Below, piece after piece: positions 15,162 through 24,700 of a stretch of 33,963 nucleotides of DNA; the stretch's first letter is position 1, and every line of letters begins with the position of its first letter. This stretch comes from an uncultured Muribaculaceae bacterium (GTDB lineage: Bacteria; Bacteroidota; Bacteroidia; Bacteroidales; Muribaculaceae). Position numbers and translations under genes: made by a program. The stretch covers positions 1 through 33,963 of the forward strand of contig CAMWGM010000001.1 of the NCBI GenBank assembly GCA_947173755.1, written 5' to 3'. The notes beneath the pieces were generated by a model, which saw only the letters and a program-made list of their open reading frames with translations, was not told the origin of the DNA and made no database searches.

Positions 15162-15769
15162 TTCTCCGGTATCAGATTGATGAATTCCGTGCCTGGTGCG
15201 ACATGGACCGCCTGATAACCGCAGCGGCGCGCCGCCTCGCAGTTTGACTCTGAATCGTCGAGGAAAAGTGTCTCCTCGGGAAGGATATCGCAGTGGCGCG
15301 CGGTATATTCGAATATCTCGGCATCAGGTTTGTAGCAATGTGCCTCAAAACTTGCCACTATTCCGTCGAAATAATCTTTCATCTCAAGACCTTCCTGCCG
15401 GAACTGTTCGGCGATCATCGAGTTCCACATGATGGCGTTGGTGTTGGAGAGGAGATAGATGCCATACTTCCCGCGGAGTTGGCGGAGCGCTTCGAGGCGG
15501 TGACGCGGTATGCCGATCAGGAAGCGGCAGAAGGCTTGGTCGATCATCTCGTCGGTCACTCCCGGACGGAAATGAGGTTTCAGCCGGTCGCGGAACTCCT
15601 GTGGAGTGATATCGCCCCGCTCGAGAGCAAGAAAATCACCCTTCTGGCCATAGACCCCGAGAAAATCGTCGGCATCGGTCATGCCGAGTTCCTCGAATGC
15701 CCTTACACAACGGTCGCGGTCGAGATCCATGATCACACCGCCCAGATCGAACAGAAGATTTTTTATCAT
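15158..15769 (-). CDS. HAD-superfamily phosphatase, subfamily IA (YihX-like)
   Basis: The 203-residue product starts MIKNLLFDLGGVIMDLD: motif I has the nucleophile Asp8 but Gly10 in place of the second Asp (DLGGV), as in YihX-type sugar phosphatases. Motif II is LSNTN (Ser108), Lys147 in CYKPDAEIF is motif III, and FLDDSESN (Asp171, Asp172) is motif IV, so the phosphatase core looks complete. The gene is coupled to ribF by an ATGA overlap. That suggests a flavin-related phosphate ester, possibly the ribityl-pyrimidine phosphate step of riboflavin synthesis or FMN, though a sugar phosphate is equally allowed by sequence. A TAATTTTG box 17 bases upstream is the likely promoter. Confidence 0.88.
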   Translation of the reverse strand: MIKNLLFDLGGVIMDLDRDRCVRAFEELGMTDADDFLGVYGQKGDFLALERGDITPQEFRDRLKPHFRPGVTDEMIDQAFCRFLIGIPRHRLEALRQLRGKYGIYLLSNTNAIMWNSMIAEQFRQEGLEMKDYFDGIVASFEAHCYKPDAEIFEYTARHCDILPEETLFLDDSESNCEAARRCGYQAVHVAPGTEFINLIPEK

Positions 15770-15785
15770 GATGAGTGCTTTTCTG

Positions 15786-15793
15786 CAAAATTA
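15786..15793 (-). promoter_or_regulatory. Promoter -7 box for the HAD-ribF operon
   Basis: TAATTTTG on the minus strand fits TAnnTTTG and would start transcription about 12 bases before the HAD ATG at 15769. The only nearby TTG (15808-15806) is too close for a normal -33 box, so support is partial. Confidence 0.5.
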
Positions 15794-15828
15794 GCAATTT
15801 TTCCACAATGTGATAGGGTCCGCATAAT

Positions 15829-15856
15829 AAAAAAGAGCCCCGGAGGGCTCTTTTTT
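15829..15856 (-). terminator. Terminator of the hpt-adk-xseB-pepO operon
   Basis: AAAAAAGAGCCC (15829-15840) pairs perfectly with 15845-15856 around a 4-base loop, giving a GC core flanked by an A-run and a T-run. It lies 24 bases past the M13 peptidase stop on the minus strand and is symmetric enough to work both ways. Confidence 0.88.
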
Positions 15857-15879
15857 AAAGATAGTGCGGGAGTATTTTC

Positions 15880-17934
15880 TTACCAGATGATGACGCGCTC
15901 AGCCTCGGGGCGGAACATCGGCTGGCCTTCGCTGATCGAGAATGCCTCGAAGAAGGGTGCGATGTTGCGCAGGGTGACATTCACGCGGTTGCGGCCGAGC
16001 GAGTGGACATCGCCTGTGGTGAGTGACTGGATCTCCTCGTCGCGGATATTTCCTGCCCAGAGGTTGGCATAGTTCATATAGAATACCTGAGCGGGGGTGA
16101 AGCCGTCGATCTTGGCATCCTCGGAGTTGATGTCGACACCCTTTGCCTTCTGAGAGTTGAGGAAAGCGGTCATCGCTACGCGCAGACCACCCTGGTCGGC
16201 AATGTTCTCGCCGAGAGTGTAACTGCCGTTTGCGTGGAGGCCGGGGAGCACTTCCACTTCGTCGAACTGCTTGACAAGACCTTGGGCGAGTTGGTTGAAC
16301 TTGTCGGCATCCTCCTGGGTCCACCAGTCGGTCATGTTGCCCTTGGCGTCGAAGTTACGGCCCTGGTCGTCGAAACCGTGGGTCATCTCATGGCCGATCA
16401 CTACGCCGATACCACCGTAGTTTTCAGCATCTGAAGCATTGGGGTCGAAGAAGGGAGCCTGAAGGATACCGGCGGGGAAGACGATCTCGTTTGCCATGGG
16501 GTTGTAGTAGGCGTTGACGGTCTGGGGAGTCATGCCCCATTCGGTTTTGTCGACAGGTTTGCCCCACTTCGAATAGATGTCTGCCTGATGCCACATGGAG
16601 ACGTTGTGCATGTTCTCGTAGTAGGAGAGAGCGGGATCGATCTCCATTGTGGAATAGTCTTTCCACTTGTCGGGATAGCCGATCTTGACGGTGAAGGCGG
16701 CGAGTTTCTCGCGTGCCTTGGCCTTGGTCTCGGGGCTCATCCACTGGAGGGAGTCGATGTGCTGTCCGAGTGCTGTGCGGAGGTTCTCAACGAGGCCCAC
16801 CATGTACTCCTTGGAGGATGCGGGGAAGTATTTCTCGACGTAGAGTTCGCCGATTGCCTCGCCGAGAGCACCTTCGGTAGCGCCGAGCGCACGTTTCCAC
16901 AGAGGACGGAGTTCCTTGACGCCGCTCATGACCTTAGCGAATTCGAAATTGGCCTGGGTGAAGTTGTCGGAGAGGGCAGAGGAGGCCTGATTGACATACT
17001 TCCAGAGATAGTAGTCCTTGAGTTCGCGCTCGGAGAGCGAAGAGAAGAGCTGGTTGGCACGGGCGACCGACTTGGGCTCGGTGACGATCACCGTGTCGGG
17101 CGACTCGATACCCATGGTCTCGATGAAGAAGCGGTCCCAGGGAATGGAGGGATAGGACTTTTTGAGATCGGCGAAAGAGTAGGGGTTGTTCATCGCCACG
17201 ATGTTGCGGCTCTCCTCGCGGGTGAGGGCTTCCTGAGCGAGCGAGGTCTCGATCTTCATGACGTTGGCGGTGATGCGGTCGGCATCGGCTTCGGAGAGAC
17301 CTGCGTTCTGCATCTGGGTTTTGATGAGGGTCTTGTAGGCGTTGCGGACGGCAGTGTTGCGCTCGTCGTCGGCGAGATAGTAGTCGCGGTCGCCGAGACC
17401 CATACCGCCGCCGCTGATATACATGGCATATTCATCGGAGTTGGCGAAACTTTCCATCGGGCCTGCGCCGAAAAGGGGGCTGGCATAGTTGCCGTGCATC
17501 CAGAGGAAGAGATCGGTCATGGAGTCGGAGGGAGTTGACTCGATGCGTGCGAGATCGGCCTGAATAGGAGCAGCGCCTTCGGCATTGCGGCGTGCAGTGT
17601 CCATGGCCTGCGAATAGACGGTCCACACTTTGTGGGCCACGGTGCCCGGCTCGGGATTCGACTCGCCCAGATGCTGCACGAGGTTCTTGACGCGCTCTTC
17701 GGAAGAGTCGTTGAGGATGTTGAACTGGCCGTAACGGGCAAATTCATCGGTGAGCGGGTGTGCTTCCATCCATCCCTTGTTGACATGGGTGTAGAAGTCG
17801 GCGCCCGGAGCCACCGTCGTGTCGATATAATCTTTATTCAGGCTGGCGAGATGTTCAGCCGAATTATGCGAGCATGCTGTCATGGCTGCGATGATGAGGG
17901 AAATTCCGGCTGCTGCCGGGAGAAGGGATTTCAT
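15880..17934 (-). CDS. pepO: M13-family zinc metalloendopeptidase, lipoprotein (PepO-like)
   Basis: A neprilysin-like endopeptidase that cleaves oligopeptides. The 684-residue protein starts with a lipoprotein signal: a hydrophobic stretch ending MTAC with the lipidated Cys at residue 21. It is therefore expected to be membrane-anchored in the periplasm or on the outer membrane. The zinc site HEMTH is at 515-519, and the ENIAD motif supplying the third ligand Glu576 and Asp580 follows 57 residues later. The C-terminus MFRPEAERVIIW is typical of M13. Length matches bacterial PepO. It follows xseB by 27 bases and ends at a strong terminator. The substrate is unknown. Confidence 0.94.
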   Translation of the reverse strand: MKSLLPAAAGISLIIAAMTACSHNSAEHLASLNKDYIDTTVAPGADFYTHVNKGWMEAHPLTDEFARYGQFNILNDSSEERVKNLVQHLGESNPEPGTVAHKVWTVYSQAMDTARRNAEGAAPIQADLARIESTPSDSMTDLFLWMHGNYASPLFGAGPMESFANSDEYAMYISGGGMGLGDRDYYLADDERNTAVRNAYKTLIKTQMQNAGLSEADADRITANVMKIETSLAQEALTREESRNIVAMNNPYSFADLKKSYPSIPWDRFFIETMGIESPDTVIVTEPKSVARANQLFSSLSERELKDYYLWKYVNQASSALSDNFTQANFEFAKVMSGVKELRPLWKRALGATEGALGEAIGELYVEKYFPASSKEYMVGLVENLRTALGQHIDSLQWMSPETKAKAREKLAAFTVKIGYPDKWKDYSTMEIDPALSYYENMHNVSMWHQADIYSKWGKPVDKTEWGMTPQTVNAYYNPMANEIVFPAGILQAPFFDPNASDAENYGGIGVVIGHEMTHGFDDQGRNFDAKGNMTDWWTQEDADKFNQLAQGLVKQFDEVEVLPGLHANGSYTLGENIADQGGLRVAMTAFLNSQKAKGVDINSEDAKIDGFTPAQVFYMNYANLWAGNIRDEEIQSLTTGDVHSLGRNRVNVTLRNIAPFFEAFSISEGQPMFRPEAERVIIW

Positions 17935-17961
17935 TATAGATACGGGTTAAGGATGATATTG

Positions 17962-18195
17962 TCAGGATTGGGCTTGCTGGAGAGGCTTGAGGATCTCCGC
18001 GAGTTCTTTCTCGGTGGCGGTGAGGCGTGAGCGGCAGGCGGCGAGAAGTTCTGTGGCCCGGGAGGTATAGGCGGCCAGTGAGTCGATGTCACACCGGTCG
18101 CTCTGCATCAGACGGAGGATTTCCTCGAGTTCATCGAGAGCCTCGTTATATGACAGTGAGTCTATCGGACGTGGCGCGGGAGCGGAATCTTTCAT
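17962..18195 (-). CDS. xseB: Exodeoxyribonuclease VII small subunit
   Basis: A 77-residue helical protein with the XseB pattern: LSYNEALDELEEILRLMQS, a short turn, then a second helix ending CRSRLTATEKELAEIL. XseB pairs with XseA to degrade single-stranded DNA. The start ATG overlaps the adk stop by four bases (ATGA), so translation is probably coupled. The usual partner gene xseA is not in this window. Small size limits certainty, but the helix pattern and length fit the family well. Confidence 0.85.
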   Translation of the reverse strand: MKDSAPAPRPIDSLSYNEALDELEEILRLMQSDRCDIDSLAAYTSRATELLAACRSRLTATEKELAEILKPLQQAQS

Positions 18196-18761
18196 CGGTC
18201 GATAATGTTTGTGATAGACGAGAAGATCTTGTCGATATCGCCGGTGCCGTCGACAGGGTTATAAAGACCTTCGTTGATATAGAAGTCGCGCAGAGGTTTG
18301 GTGGTGTTGTGATAGACTTCAAGACGGTTGGCGATTGTCTCGGATTTGTCGTCGGCACGTCCGGAGATCTTGCCGCGGTTGATGAGACGCTCGGTGAGTT
18401 CTTCGTCGGGCACTTCGAGACCCACAACGGCATTAAGGTGCTGACCTCGGCTGTCGAGCATTTTCTTGAGTTCTTCAGCCTGTGTGATGGTGCGGGGGAA
18501 ACCGTCGAAAATGAAACCTTTTGAAGATGGGAGGAGGGAGTCAATCCTGGCGGCGAGAATCTCACACATGAGAGAGTCGGGAATGAGATGGCCTTTGGAG
18601 ATGTAGGAGTCGGCGAGTTTACCGAGTTCGGTGCCGTCGGCAATCTCTTTGCGGAGCACTTCGCCGGTAGATATGTGGGTCAATCCGTAACGGTCGATAA
18701 GTTTGGCGCTCTGGGTGCCTTTGCCGCATCCGGGTGCGCCGAAAATCACGATGTTATACAT
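18192..18761 (-). CDS. adk: Adenylate kinase
   Basis: Catalyses AMP + ATP to 2 ADP. The 189-residue protein has the P-loop FGAPGCGKGTQ (Gly8 to Thr16), HISTGEVLRKEI for AMP binding, the DGFPRTITQAEEL motif and GRADDKSETIANRLEVYH. It is the short form: the LID is only a few residues and lacks the four-Cys zinc site found in long bacterial adenylate kinases. hpt lies 114 bases upstream and xseB overlaps downstream. Elsewhere in Bacteroidales adk is commonly next to hpt and obgE; obgE is absent here. Confidence 0.96.
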   Translation of the reverse strand: MYNIVIFGAPGCGKGTQSAKLIDRYGLTHISTGEVLRKEIADGTELGKLADSYISKGHLIPDSLMCEILAARIDSLLPSSKGFIFDGFPRTITQAEELKKMLDSRGQHLNAVVGLEVPDEELTERLINRGKISGRADDKSETIANRLEVYHNTTKPLRDFYINEGLYNPVDGTGDIDKIFSSITNIIDR

Positions 18762-18875
18762 TTCTAAATGCTAAGTACCTATCTAATTTGGAATTGATAA
18801 TGCTTGTTGAACGCGTGGGAGAGCGGTTGGAAATACGGAGAGATGAGTCAGGGAGAGAGAAATGTGACGGAACGG

Positions 18876-19418
18876 TCAGGCTTCTTCGTCGAGGATGTAG
18901 ATGTCTTTCAGATTGCGTGCCAGCCCGTCGATGTCGAGACCGTAGCCGATGATGAATTTCTTGGGGATCTCAAAGCCGATATAGTCGGGGTCGACTTTCA
19001 CCTGAAGGGCGTCGGGCTTGAAGAGGAGAGTGGCGATGGCGATTGAAGCGGGCTGTTTTGCGCGCAGATCGTCGATCAGTTTCGCCATGGTGCGACCGGT
19101 GTCGATGATGTCTTCGACGAGAATCACGTGGCGACCCTTGATGTCGTCTATCAGGCCCATCACTTCCTTGATTTTTCCTGTGGTGGAAGTGCCTTCGTAA
19201 CTCTTGAGCCGGATGAAGGAGATCTCGGCGTCGATGTCTGTGGCACGGAAGAGGTCGACGGCAAAAGGCGCAGCGCCGTTTAGCACACAGAGAAACAACG
19301 GACACTTTCCTTCATAGTCGGCGGCTATGCGTGCTCCGAGTGCCTCGACACGCTCATCGATCTGCGATTTCTCTATATACTGACGAAAAGTCAGCCCCTG
19401 ATAGGATTTACGTTTCAT
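18876..19418 (-). CDS. hpt: Hypoxanthine phosphoribosyltransferase
   Basis: Purine salvage: converts hypoxanthine (and guanine) with PRPP to IMP (GMP). The 180-residue protein has the PRPP-binding loop VEDIIDTGRT at residues 101-110, the flexible-loop region LKSYEGTSTTGKIKE, and the C-terminal base-binding block PDYIGFEIPKKFIIGYGLD. The frame also opens at a TTG three codons upstream. I prefer the ATG at 19418 because the promoter box ends at 19436, giving a short leader, and MKRKSYQGLTF looks natural. It probably drives adk, xseB and the peptidase as one operon, although a 114-bp gap with no recognisable element separates it from adk. Confidence 0.94.
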   Translation of the reverse strand: MKRKSYQGLTFRQYIEKSQIDERVEALGARIAADYEGKCPLFLCVLNGAAPFAVDLFRATDIDAEISFIRLKSYEGTSTTGKIKEVMGLIDDIKGRHVILVEDIIDTGRTMAKLIDDLRAKQPASIAIATLLFKPDALQVKVDPDYIGFEIPKKFIIGYGLDIDGLARNLKDIYILDEEA

Positions 19419-19435
19419 AACGGTCAATTTGGGGA

Positions 19436-19468
19436 CAAAGTTATGAATTTTTTTTTAATTACAGGCAA
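19436..19468 (-). promoter_or_regulatory. hpt promoter
   Basis: On the minus strand: TTG at 19468-19466, a 22-bp spacer and TAACTTTG at 19443-19436, a full match to the -7 consensus. The inferred start is near 19432, about 14 bases before the hpt ATG. Confidence 0.65.
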
Positions 19469-19594
19469 TTTTGGGGACGGAATTTGGAAATTGATGCCGG
19501 GTGCGCGACGACTGAAAAATCGTGCCCGAAAAATTGCTGCTGTCGGAAAACCGTTATGGAAACGTCACAGAGATTTCCGTGATGAAAAGGGTAT

Positions 19595-19698
19595 AAAAAA
19601 ATGAGGGGGAGCTTCACAGCTGCCCCCCACGCTTTAACCTAACTTTTTGTTGACTTTTACTTTTGATAGTAGCTATATGCCTCTGACGTTAAATTTGC
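19595..19698 (-). ncRNA. Candidate small RNA between susD and hpt
   Basis: A TAATTTTG promoter box at 19710-19703 is followed after about 75 bases by a GC-rich hairpin (arms 19605-19613 and 19618-19626, one G-G mismatch) and a U-run (A-tract 19595-19601 on the plus strand). The unit would be an RNA of about 100 nt transcribed towards hpt. hpt has its own promoter downstream, so the RNA need not be an hpt leader. No open reading frame of note lies inside. The -33 box is not visible, and the same hairpin could simply stop susCD readthrough. Confidence 0.38.
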
Positions 19699-19862
19699 AG
19701 AACAAAATTAGTGATAAAATTTGGATTTTTACCCCCCCCGTATATTAAAATTTGTTAAATCGAGCGGTTTAGGTAACTTTTTGTCCGTTTTACGCTCGTT
19801 TTTACGCTGTTTTGGGGATTTTGTAGCATATTACGGGAAATCCCGGGGATAGAAATAACTAA

Positions 19863-19894
19863 ACGTGCACCCCCAACAAGGAGAGGGTGCACGT
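19863..19894 (-). terminator. Hairpin downstream of susD
   Basis: ACGTGCACCC (19863-19872) pairs perfectly with 19885-19894 around a 12-base loop, 60 bases past the susD stop. On the minus strand it is followed by a short T-containing stretch, so it probably terminates or protects the susCD mRNA. Confidence 0.6.
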
Positions 19895-19953
19895 CGCACG
19901 ATTAGCTTAGTCTACATCTGCCGGGGGCGGCAGGGTAGGGGGTGCAGGACTTA

Positions 19954-21741
19954 TCAGAAACCGGGGTTCTGGAAGTTGGCTCCATTCGAGATAACGTCAG
20001 TATAGGCCTGAGGTATGGGATGGAGAGCATATTCGGGTTTGAAGTACTGAGCTAGTTCGGGATGTGTTGCGCGGAGGTAATCAGCATTCTTGAGCATGCC
20101 TGTACGCTTGAGGTCGTAGAAGCGGGTGAACTCGCCGCAAAGTTCGCGGCCACGTTCGTCGAGGACGGTGCGGATTGTTGCAGTGCCACCGAGTTGTTTA
20201 GCACCTGCGCGGTTGCGGACCTTGTTGATGTAGCCCATTGCTGCGCCACCACCGTTGAGGAGAATATCATATTCGGCAGCGATCAGGTAGACTTCCGACA
20301 TACGCATGGCGAAGAGAAGGTTCATGTTGCCGAAACGGAGTTTCTTGAGGTTGGCGTCGAAGTAGTTGGATGAGCAGTGCTTGTTGAGCGAGGGATAGAA
20401 GTAGCGGTAGTGGTTTTCGCCGGCACCCTTGGTCATGATGATTGATTTGTCGCCATCCTTATAGACATCCTTGTACTCTACGAGGATGTAGGGACTGTTG
20501 GCTTTGTTTGCAACCTCAGTAGCATAGTTGGCATCCTGAGGCATGACGATACGGATTGCGAGGTCGCCTTCGGCGAGGGGTGTGCCTTTAAGAGTAACTG
20601 CCTTGTCATAGTTGGCGCAGTCGCCTTCGGTCCATGCATATGCCTGGTTTGCATTCCACTCCGTGATGAACGATTTGTGGAAACGGGGATCAAGTGTGCC
20701 ATCTTCCTGAACATAGAGACTGAGGAGATGCTGGGTGGGCATGAAGTCGCCTGCAGCGCCACCATCCCAAGCCTTGACAGAAGCCTCTGTGCCAAAGATA
20801 CGGGCACCGAAGTGGTTGAGCTGGCACATGAAGTGGTTGTCGTTCATGTTTAGTTTATGGTTGCCGAGGCTGGCACCCTTGGGATTGATGGAGTATTTCC
20901 AGAGCGCTTCCTTGTTGGTCTTGTTGTTTGACTCGGCGAAGATATCCTCATAAGCGGGATACATGTAGCAACCATATTTAGCGCCACCGTTCTCGCAGTC
21001 GGAAATGAGATCCTTGGCAGCATCGTAACCTTCCTGGAGGAATTCGGTCGTTCCATACTGCTGGGTTGCGAGGCAAGCCTTGGCGAGCATGCCGAGAGCA
21101 GCCTTCTTGGTGGGATTGTTGTCGAATGTATCGTCACCCTTGGGGAGCCATTTTACGGCGAAGCGGAGATCGGGGATGATGAACTGACGGTAGATGTCGA
21201 TCGGCTCGGTACGTTCGGGGCTGTAGATAACATCAAGCACATTCTCGTCGAGTGCGACCACGCCTCCGAAGAGTTCGACGAGGTGGTAGTAGTAGACGGC
21301 ACGGAGATAATGGGCGGCTGCAACAACAGTGTTGCGCTCTTCATCGGTGTTGAAGGGGCAGGTCGGGGCGAGACGGATAGCAATATTACAACCGCCGATG
21401 CCGTCATATGCCGCATTCCAGAATGCGTTCATGTAGGTGATGTCGGGCATCGCGTTGGCATAGAACTTGAAGACCTTATCGTTGACGCCAAGTTTGTTGG
21501 CCTGCGAAGTCCATAGGTCGGTGTTACCCTCGGTGAAGCGCATGAAATCTTCGGTGTTGTAGAAAGCGCGCTCGAGACCGAAGTAGCACTGGTTGATGAT
21601 TGCTTCGAAGGTTTTGGGGTCGGTGGCGAAATTTTCGATCGTCATACCGCCGGGGTTCACCTCTTCGAGCGAGCAGGAGGTGAGTGCCAGGGCTGCGCAG
21701 AGACTGCCGCCCTTGATGAGTTTCGATATGTTGAGGTTCAT
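19954..21741 (-). CDS. SusD/RagB-family nutrient-binding outer-membrane lipoprotein
   Basis: Surface glycan- or nutrient-binding lid protein that partners a SusC transporter. The 595-residue protein has a lipoprotein signal with LTSC (Cys23) followed by acidic residues. The SusD fold landmarks are AFWNAAYDGIGGCNIAI, the TPR-like KKAALGMLAKACLAT, the C-terminal RELCGEFTRFYDLKRTGML, and the terminal HPIPQAYTD and QNPGF. The gene begins 22 bases after susC, so they form one transcription unit. No polysaccharide-degrading gene lies nearby, so the ligand is unknown. Confidence 0.95.
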   Translation of the reverse strand: MNLNISKLIKGGSLCAALALTSCSLEEVNPGGMTIENFATDPKTFEAIINQCYFGLERAFYNTEDFMRFTEGNTDLWTSQANKLGVNDKVFKFYANAMPDITYMNAFWNAAYDGIGGCNIAIRLAPTCPFNTDEERNTVVAAAHYLRAVYYYHLVELFGGVVALDENVLDVIYSPERTEPIDIYRQFIIPDLRFAVKWLPKGDDTFDNNPTKKAALGMLAKACLATQQYGTTEFLQEGYDAAKDLISDCENGGAKYGCYMYPAYEDIFAESNNKTNKEALWKYSINPKGASLGNHKLNMNDNHFMCQLNHFGARIFGTEASVKAWDGGAAGDFMPTQHLLSLYVQEDGTLDPRFHKSFITEWNANQAYAWTEGDCANYDKAVTLKGTPLAEGDLAIRIVMPQDANYATEVANKANSPYILVEYKDVYKDGDKSIIMTKGAGENHYRYFYPSLNKHCSSNYFDANLKKLRFGNMNLLFAMRMSEVYLIAAEYDILLNGGGAAMGYINKVRNRAGAKQLGGTATIRTVLDERGRELCGEFTRFYDLKRTGMLKNADYLRATHPELAQYFKPEYALHPIPQAYTDVISNGANFQNPGF

Positions 21742-21763
21742 TTTTAGATGAGCAATTTATGGA

Positions 21764-24700
21764 TTAGAATGTAAGGTTTACACCGAAGACAAACTGCTTG
21801 TAGGTGGGGAAGTTGTCAGATCCGCCCATTTCGGGGTCGGTGCCTTTGAGACGGGTATCGTTGACGATGATCCAGGGGTTGTAGGCTGTAGCATAGATGC
21901 GCAGACGCTCGATGAGAGCCTTGCGGGTAATCTTGCGGGGGAGTGTATAGCCGAGAGTGATGTTCTTGATCTTCACGAACGAGCCGTCAGCCACGCGGAG
22001 TGCGGGAAGGACAGTGCCCTGACGCGAGCCTGTACCGGGACGGGGATAGAATGCTCCGGGGTTTTCCTCGGTCCAGTAGTCGATGCCGGCGATCTGGTTG
22101 GTTGTGATGGAGTTTGAAGCGTTGTAGTAACCGAGAAGGCTGCTCTCGATAGTCTGACCGAAACGTCCCATAAGGAAGAACGAGAGGTCGAAGTCGCGAT
22201 AGGTGAAATTGTTGTTAAGACCGAGGATCCAGTTGGGGTTGGAGTGACCGAGGATCTTCTGGTCCTTTGTTCCGTAGGCATGGAGACCTTCATCGGAAAC
22301 TTCGTTGCCCTGATCATCGACAGTGATGTTGGGAACCGTGTTGATCTTGATGAAACCGGGTTCTACATTGTAGATTTTCATGAGATCGGGATCATCGGTT
22401 GTCTGCCAGAGACCTGCATACTCATAGTTGTAGATGCTGTGGATCGGGTGACCTTCGAAGAGTTTCGAGGCTACGATGTCGCCTTCGGGAAGCGAAACGA
22501 TCTTTTCCTTGCTCCAGGTTGCGGTGAGCGAGGTGGTCCACTGGAAGTCCTTGGTGATGATGTTGCGGCTGTTAAGAGTGATTTCGACACCGTGGTTGCG
22601 GGTCTTGGCGAGGTTCTGCCAGTTGCCGAGGGGAGAGCCCCAGCCGGTGAGACCGGATGTGATGGGCACTGTGCGCTTGAAGAGAAGGCCGTTGGTCTTT
22701 GTCTTGAACCATTCGATAGAACCGTCGAGGCGGTTTTTGATAACCGAGAAGTCGAGACCGACGTTCCAGTTGTAGGATTTTTCCCATCCGAGCATGGGGC
22801 TGGGAGTCACGCCGGTGTACTGTACGAAGGGAACTTCCTTACCACCGACTGAAACACCTGCACTTGTATAGTACCATGCCTGACCGAGAGTGCCGTATGC
22901 GCCTACGCCACCCGAGTTACCGGTGATACCGTAGCTGACGCGGATCTTGGCGTTGTCGAGCCAGTCGCGGGTGTCTTCCATGAAACCTTCCTCGGAGAGA
23001 CGCCATGCGATAGCACCTGCGGGGAATGAATCCCATTTGTGGCCTTCAGAGAACCAGCTCACACCGTCCCAGCGGTTTGAGAATGTGAAGAGGTAACGGT
23101 CCTTGAAGTTGTAGTTGACGCGGACTGCGTAAGACATCTTCTGTGTGCGGGCGTAGTCGGACTCAACGTGGATTGCTTCAGCACCCGACATGAGGCGGTG
23201 GTACTGCCATGTGTCGATGTCGAAACCGCCGCTGCCTGCGATGGTTGATTCGTTGGTGTTCTTGCTGTAAGAGGTGATGAACTGAGCACCGAATGAGTGG
23301 TCTTTGATAGTAGCGTTATAGGAGAGGATGTTTTCCCAGGTGTAGCCCCAGCCGTTGTTGTGGTTTTTCTGAGCGTAGGGCGACTTGGAGTAACTGGGAG
23401 GATTGGCGTTGGCCTTGGCGCCCCAGTACTGACCCTGACGGCTGTTGGAAAGGGTGGTGCTGATCTGCGAGCGGAAGGTGAGACCCTTCACGGGACGGAG
23501 TTCGAGGTAGCCGATCGAGTTGATATAGGTCGACTTGATATTATAGGCATACTGGTAGGGGATGAAGTCGCCAAGGGGTGAGAACTGGCCGTTGATGAAT
23601 TCGTCCTGAAGATTGCCGTTTGCATCATAGGGATCGCCGAGGGGGAATGCCGAGAGAGCCTTGGTGTAGGTGTTCTTGACGGCACGGTCGTGATCGGTGT
23701 AGGTGAGGTTGCTGGTGAAACCGATGGTGGCGAACTTGTTGATCTCCTGGTCGATGTTGAGACGCAGCGAGTAGAGATCACGCTCTTCGTTGGGGAGCAG
23801 ACCGCTTTCCTGAGAGTAGGAAGTAGAGGCGAAGATGCGGGTGGCTTTTGTGCCGCCGCTCACCGAGAGAGCATATTTCTGAGTGGTTGCGTGATGGCCG
23901 GAAGCGAGGTCGACCCAGTCGATCCATTTGTCTTCCTCGTAGGCGTCATAGTAAGCGGGATTGCCGAAGAGGGTAGCCATGTCGGAGGGATACATACCGT
24001 TGTTGTACTTGTAAGACTCACGCTGGTAGTTGATCCATTCCTCGCCGATCATACCGTTCTTGAAGTTGGCTTTGCCTGAGAAGCCATAGTATGCGTCGAA
24101 GTTGACGACAGCCTTGCCTTCCTGACCGCGCTTGGTGGTGATGATGATGACACCGTTGGCACCTGCCGAACCGTAGATAGCGGTCGAAGAAGCATCCTTG
24201 AGGACGTCGATCGACTCGATATCGCTGGGGTTGACCTGGTTGTAGGAACCGGGCAGACCGTCGATGATGAAGAGGGGCTGGTTGTCACCGTAGATAGAGC
24301 GTGAACCGCGGAGGAGGATGTTGACATCGCTACCGGTTTCGCCCGATGACTTGGTGATGTCCATACCTGCCACTTTACCCTGAAGGGCTTCCATGACGTT
24401 GTTGGTAGGAGCAACGACGACATCGGCGTTCTTCATTGAAGCGACAGCGCCGGTGAGGTCTTTACGTTTGACAGTGCCGTAACCGATGACTACGACTTCG
24501 TCGAGGAGCTCGCGGTTTTCCTTGAGCACTACATCAATGACGCTTTTACCGGCTACTTTGACAGATTGTGTGGAATAGCCGACATAACTGAAGATAAGTT
24601 CGCCGTTGTCGGGAACGTTGATTGAATAAGCGCCGTCGAAATTGGTGATAGCGGCCACTTTGGAGTCTTTGACCAGGACGCTGGCTCCGATGATCGGTTC

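Larger units (their letters stand above)
19428..19953. other. susD-hpt intergenic region (526 bp)
   Basis: No gene. From right to left it contains the hairpin after susD (19863-19894), a short 5-bp GC hairpin at 19919-19932, an 8-C run at 19732-19739, a TAATTTTG box on the minus strand (19703-19710), a terminator on the minus strand (19595-19626) and the hpt promoter (19436-19468). The middle part could be a small RNA gene. Confidence 0.6.

Noticed and set aside
16588..17538. 316-codon plus-strand frame opposite the M13 peptidase gene
   Set aside because: Val/Gly/Glu-rich antisense frame without family features.
19732..19739. Eight-C homopolymer as a phase-variation tract
   Set aside because: It is in a non-coding gap, not within a gene or between promoter boxes of a recognised promoter.
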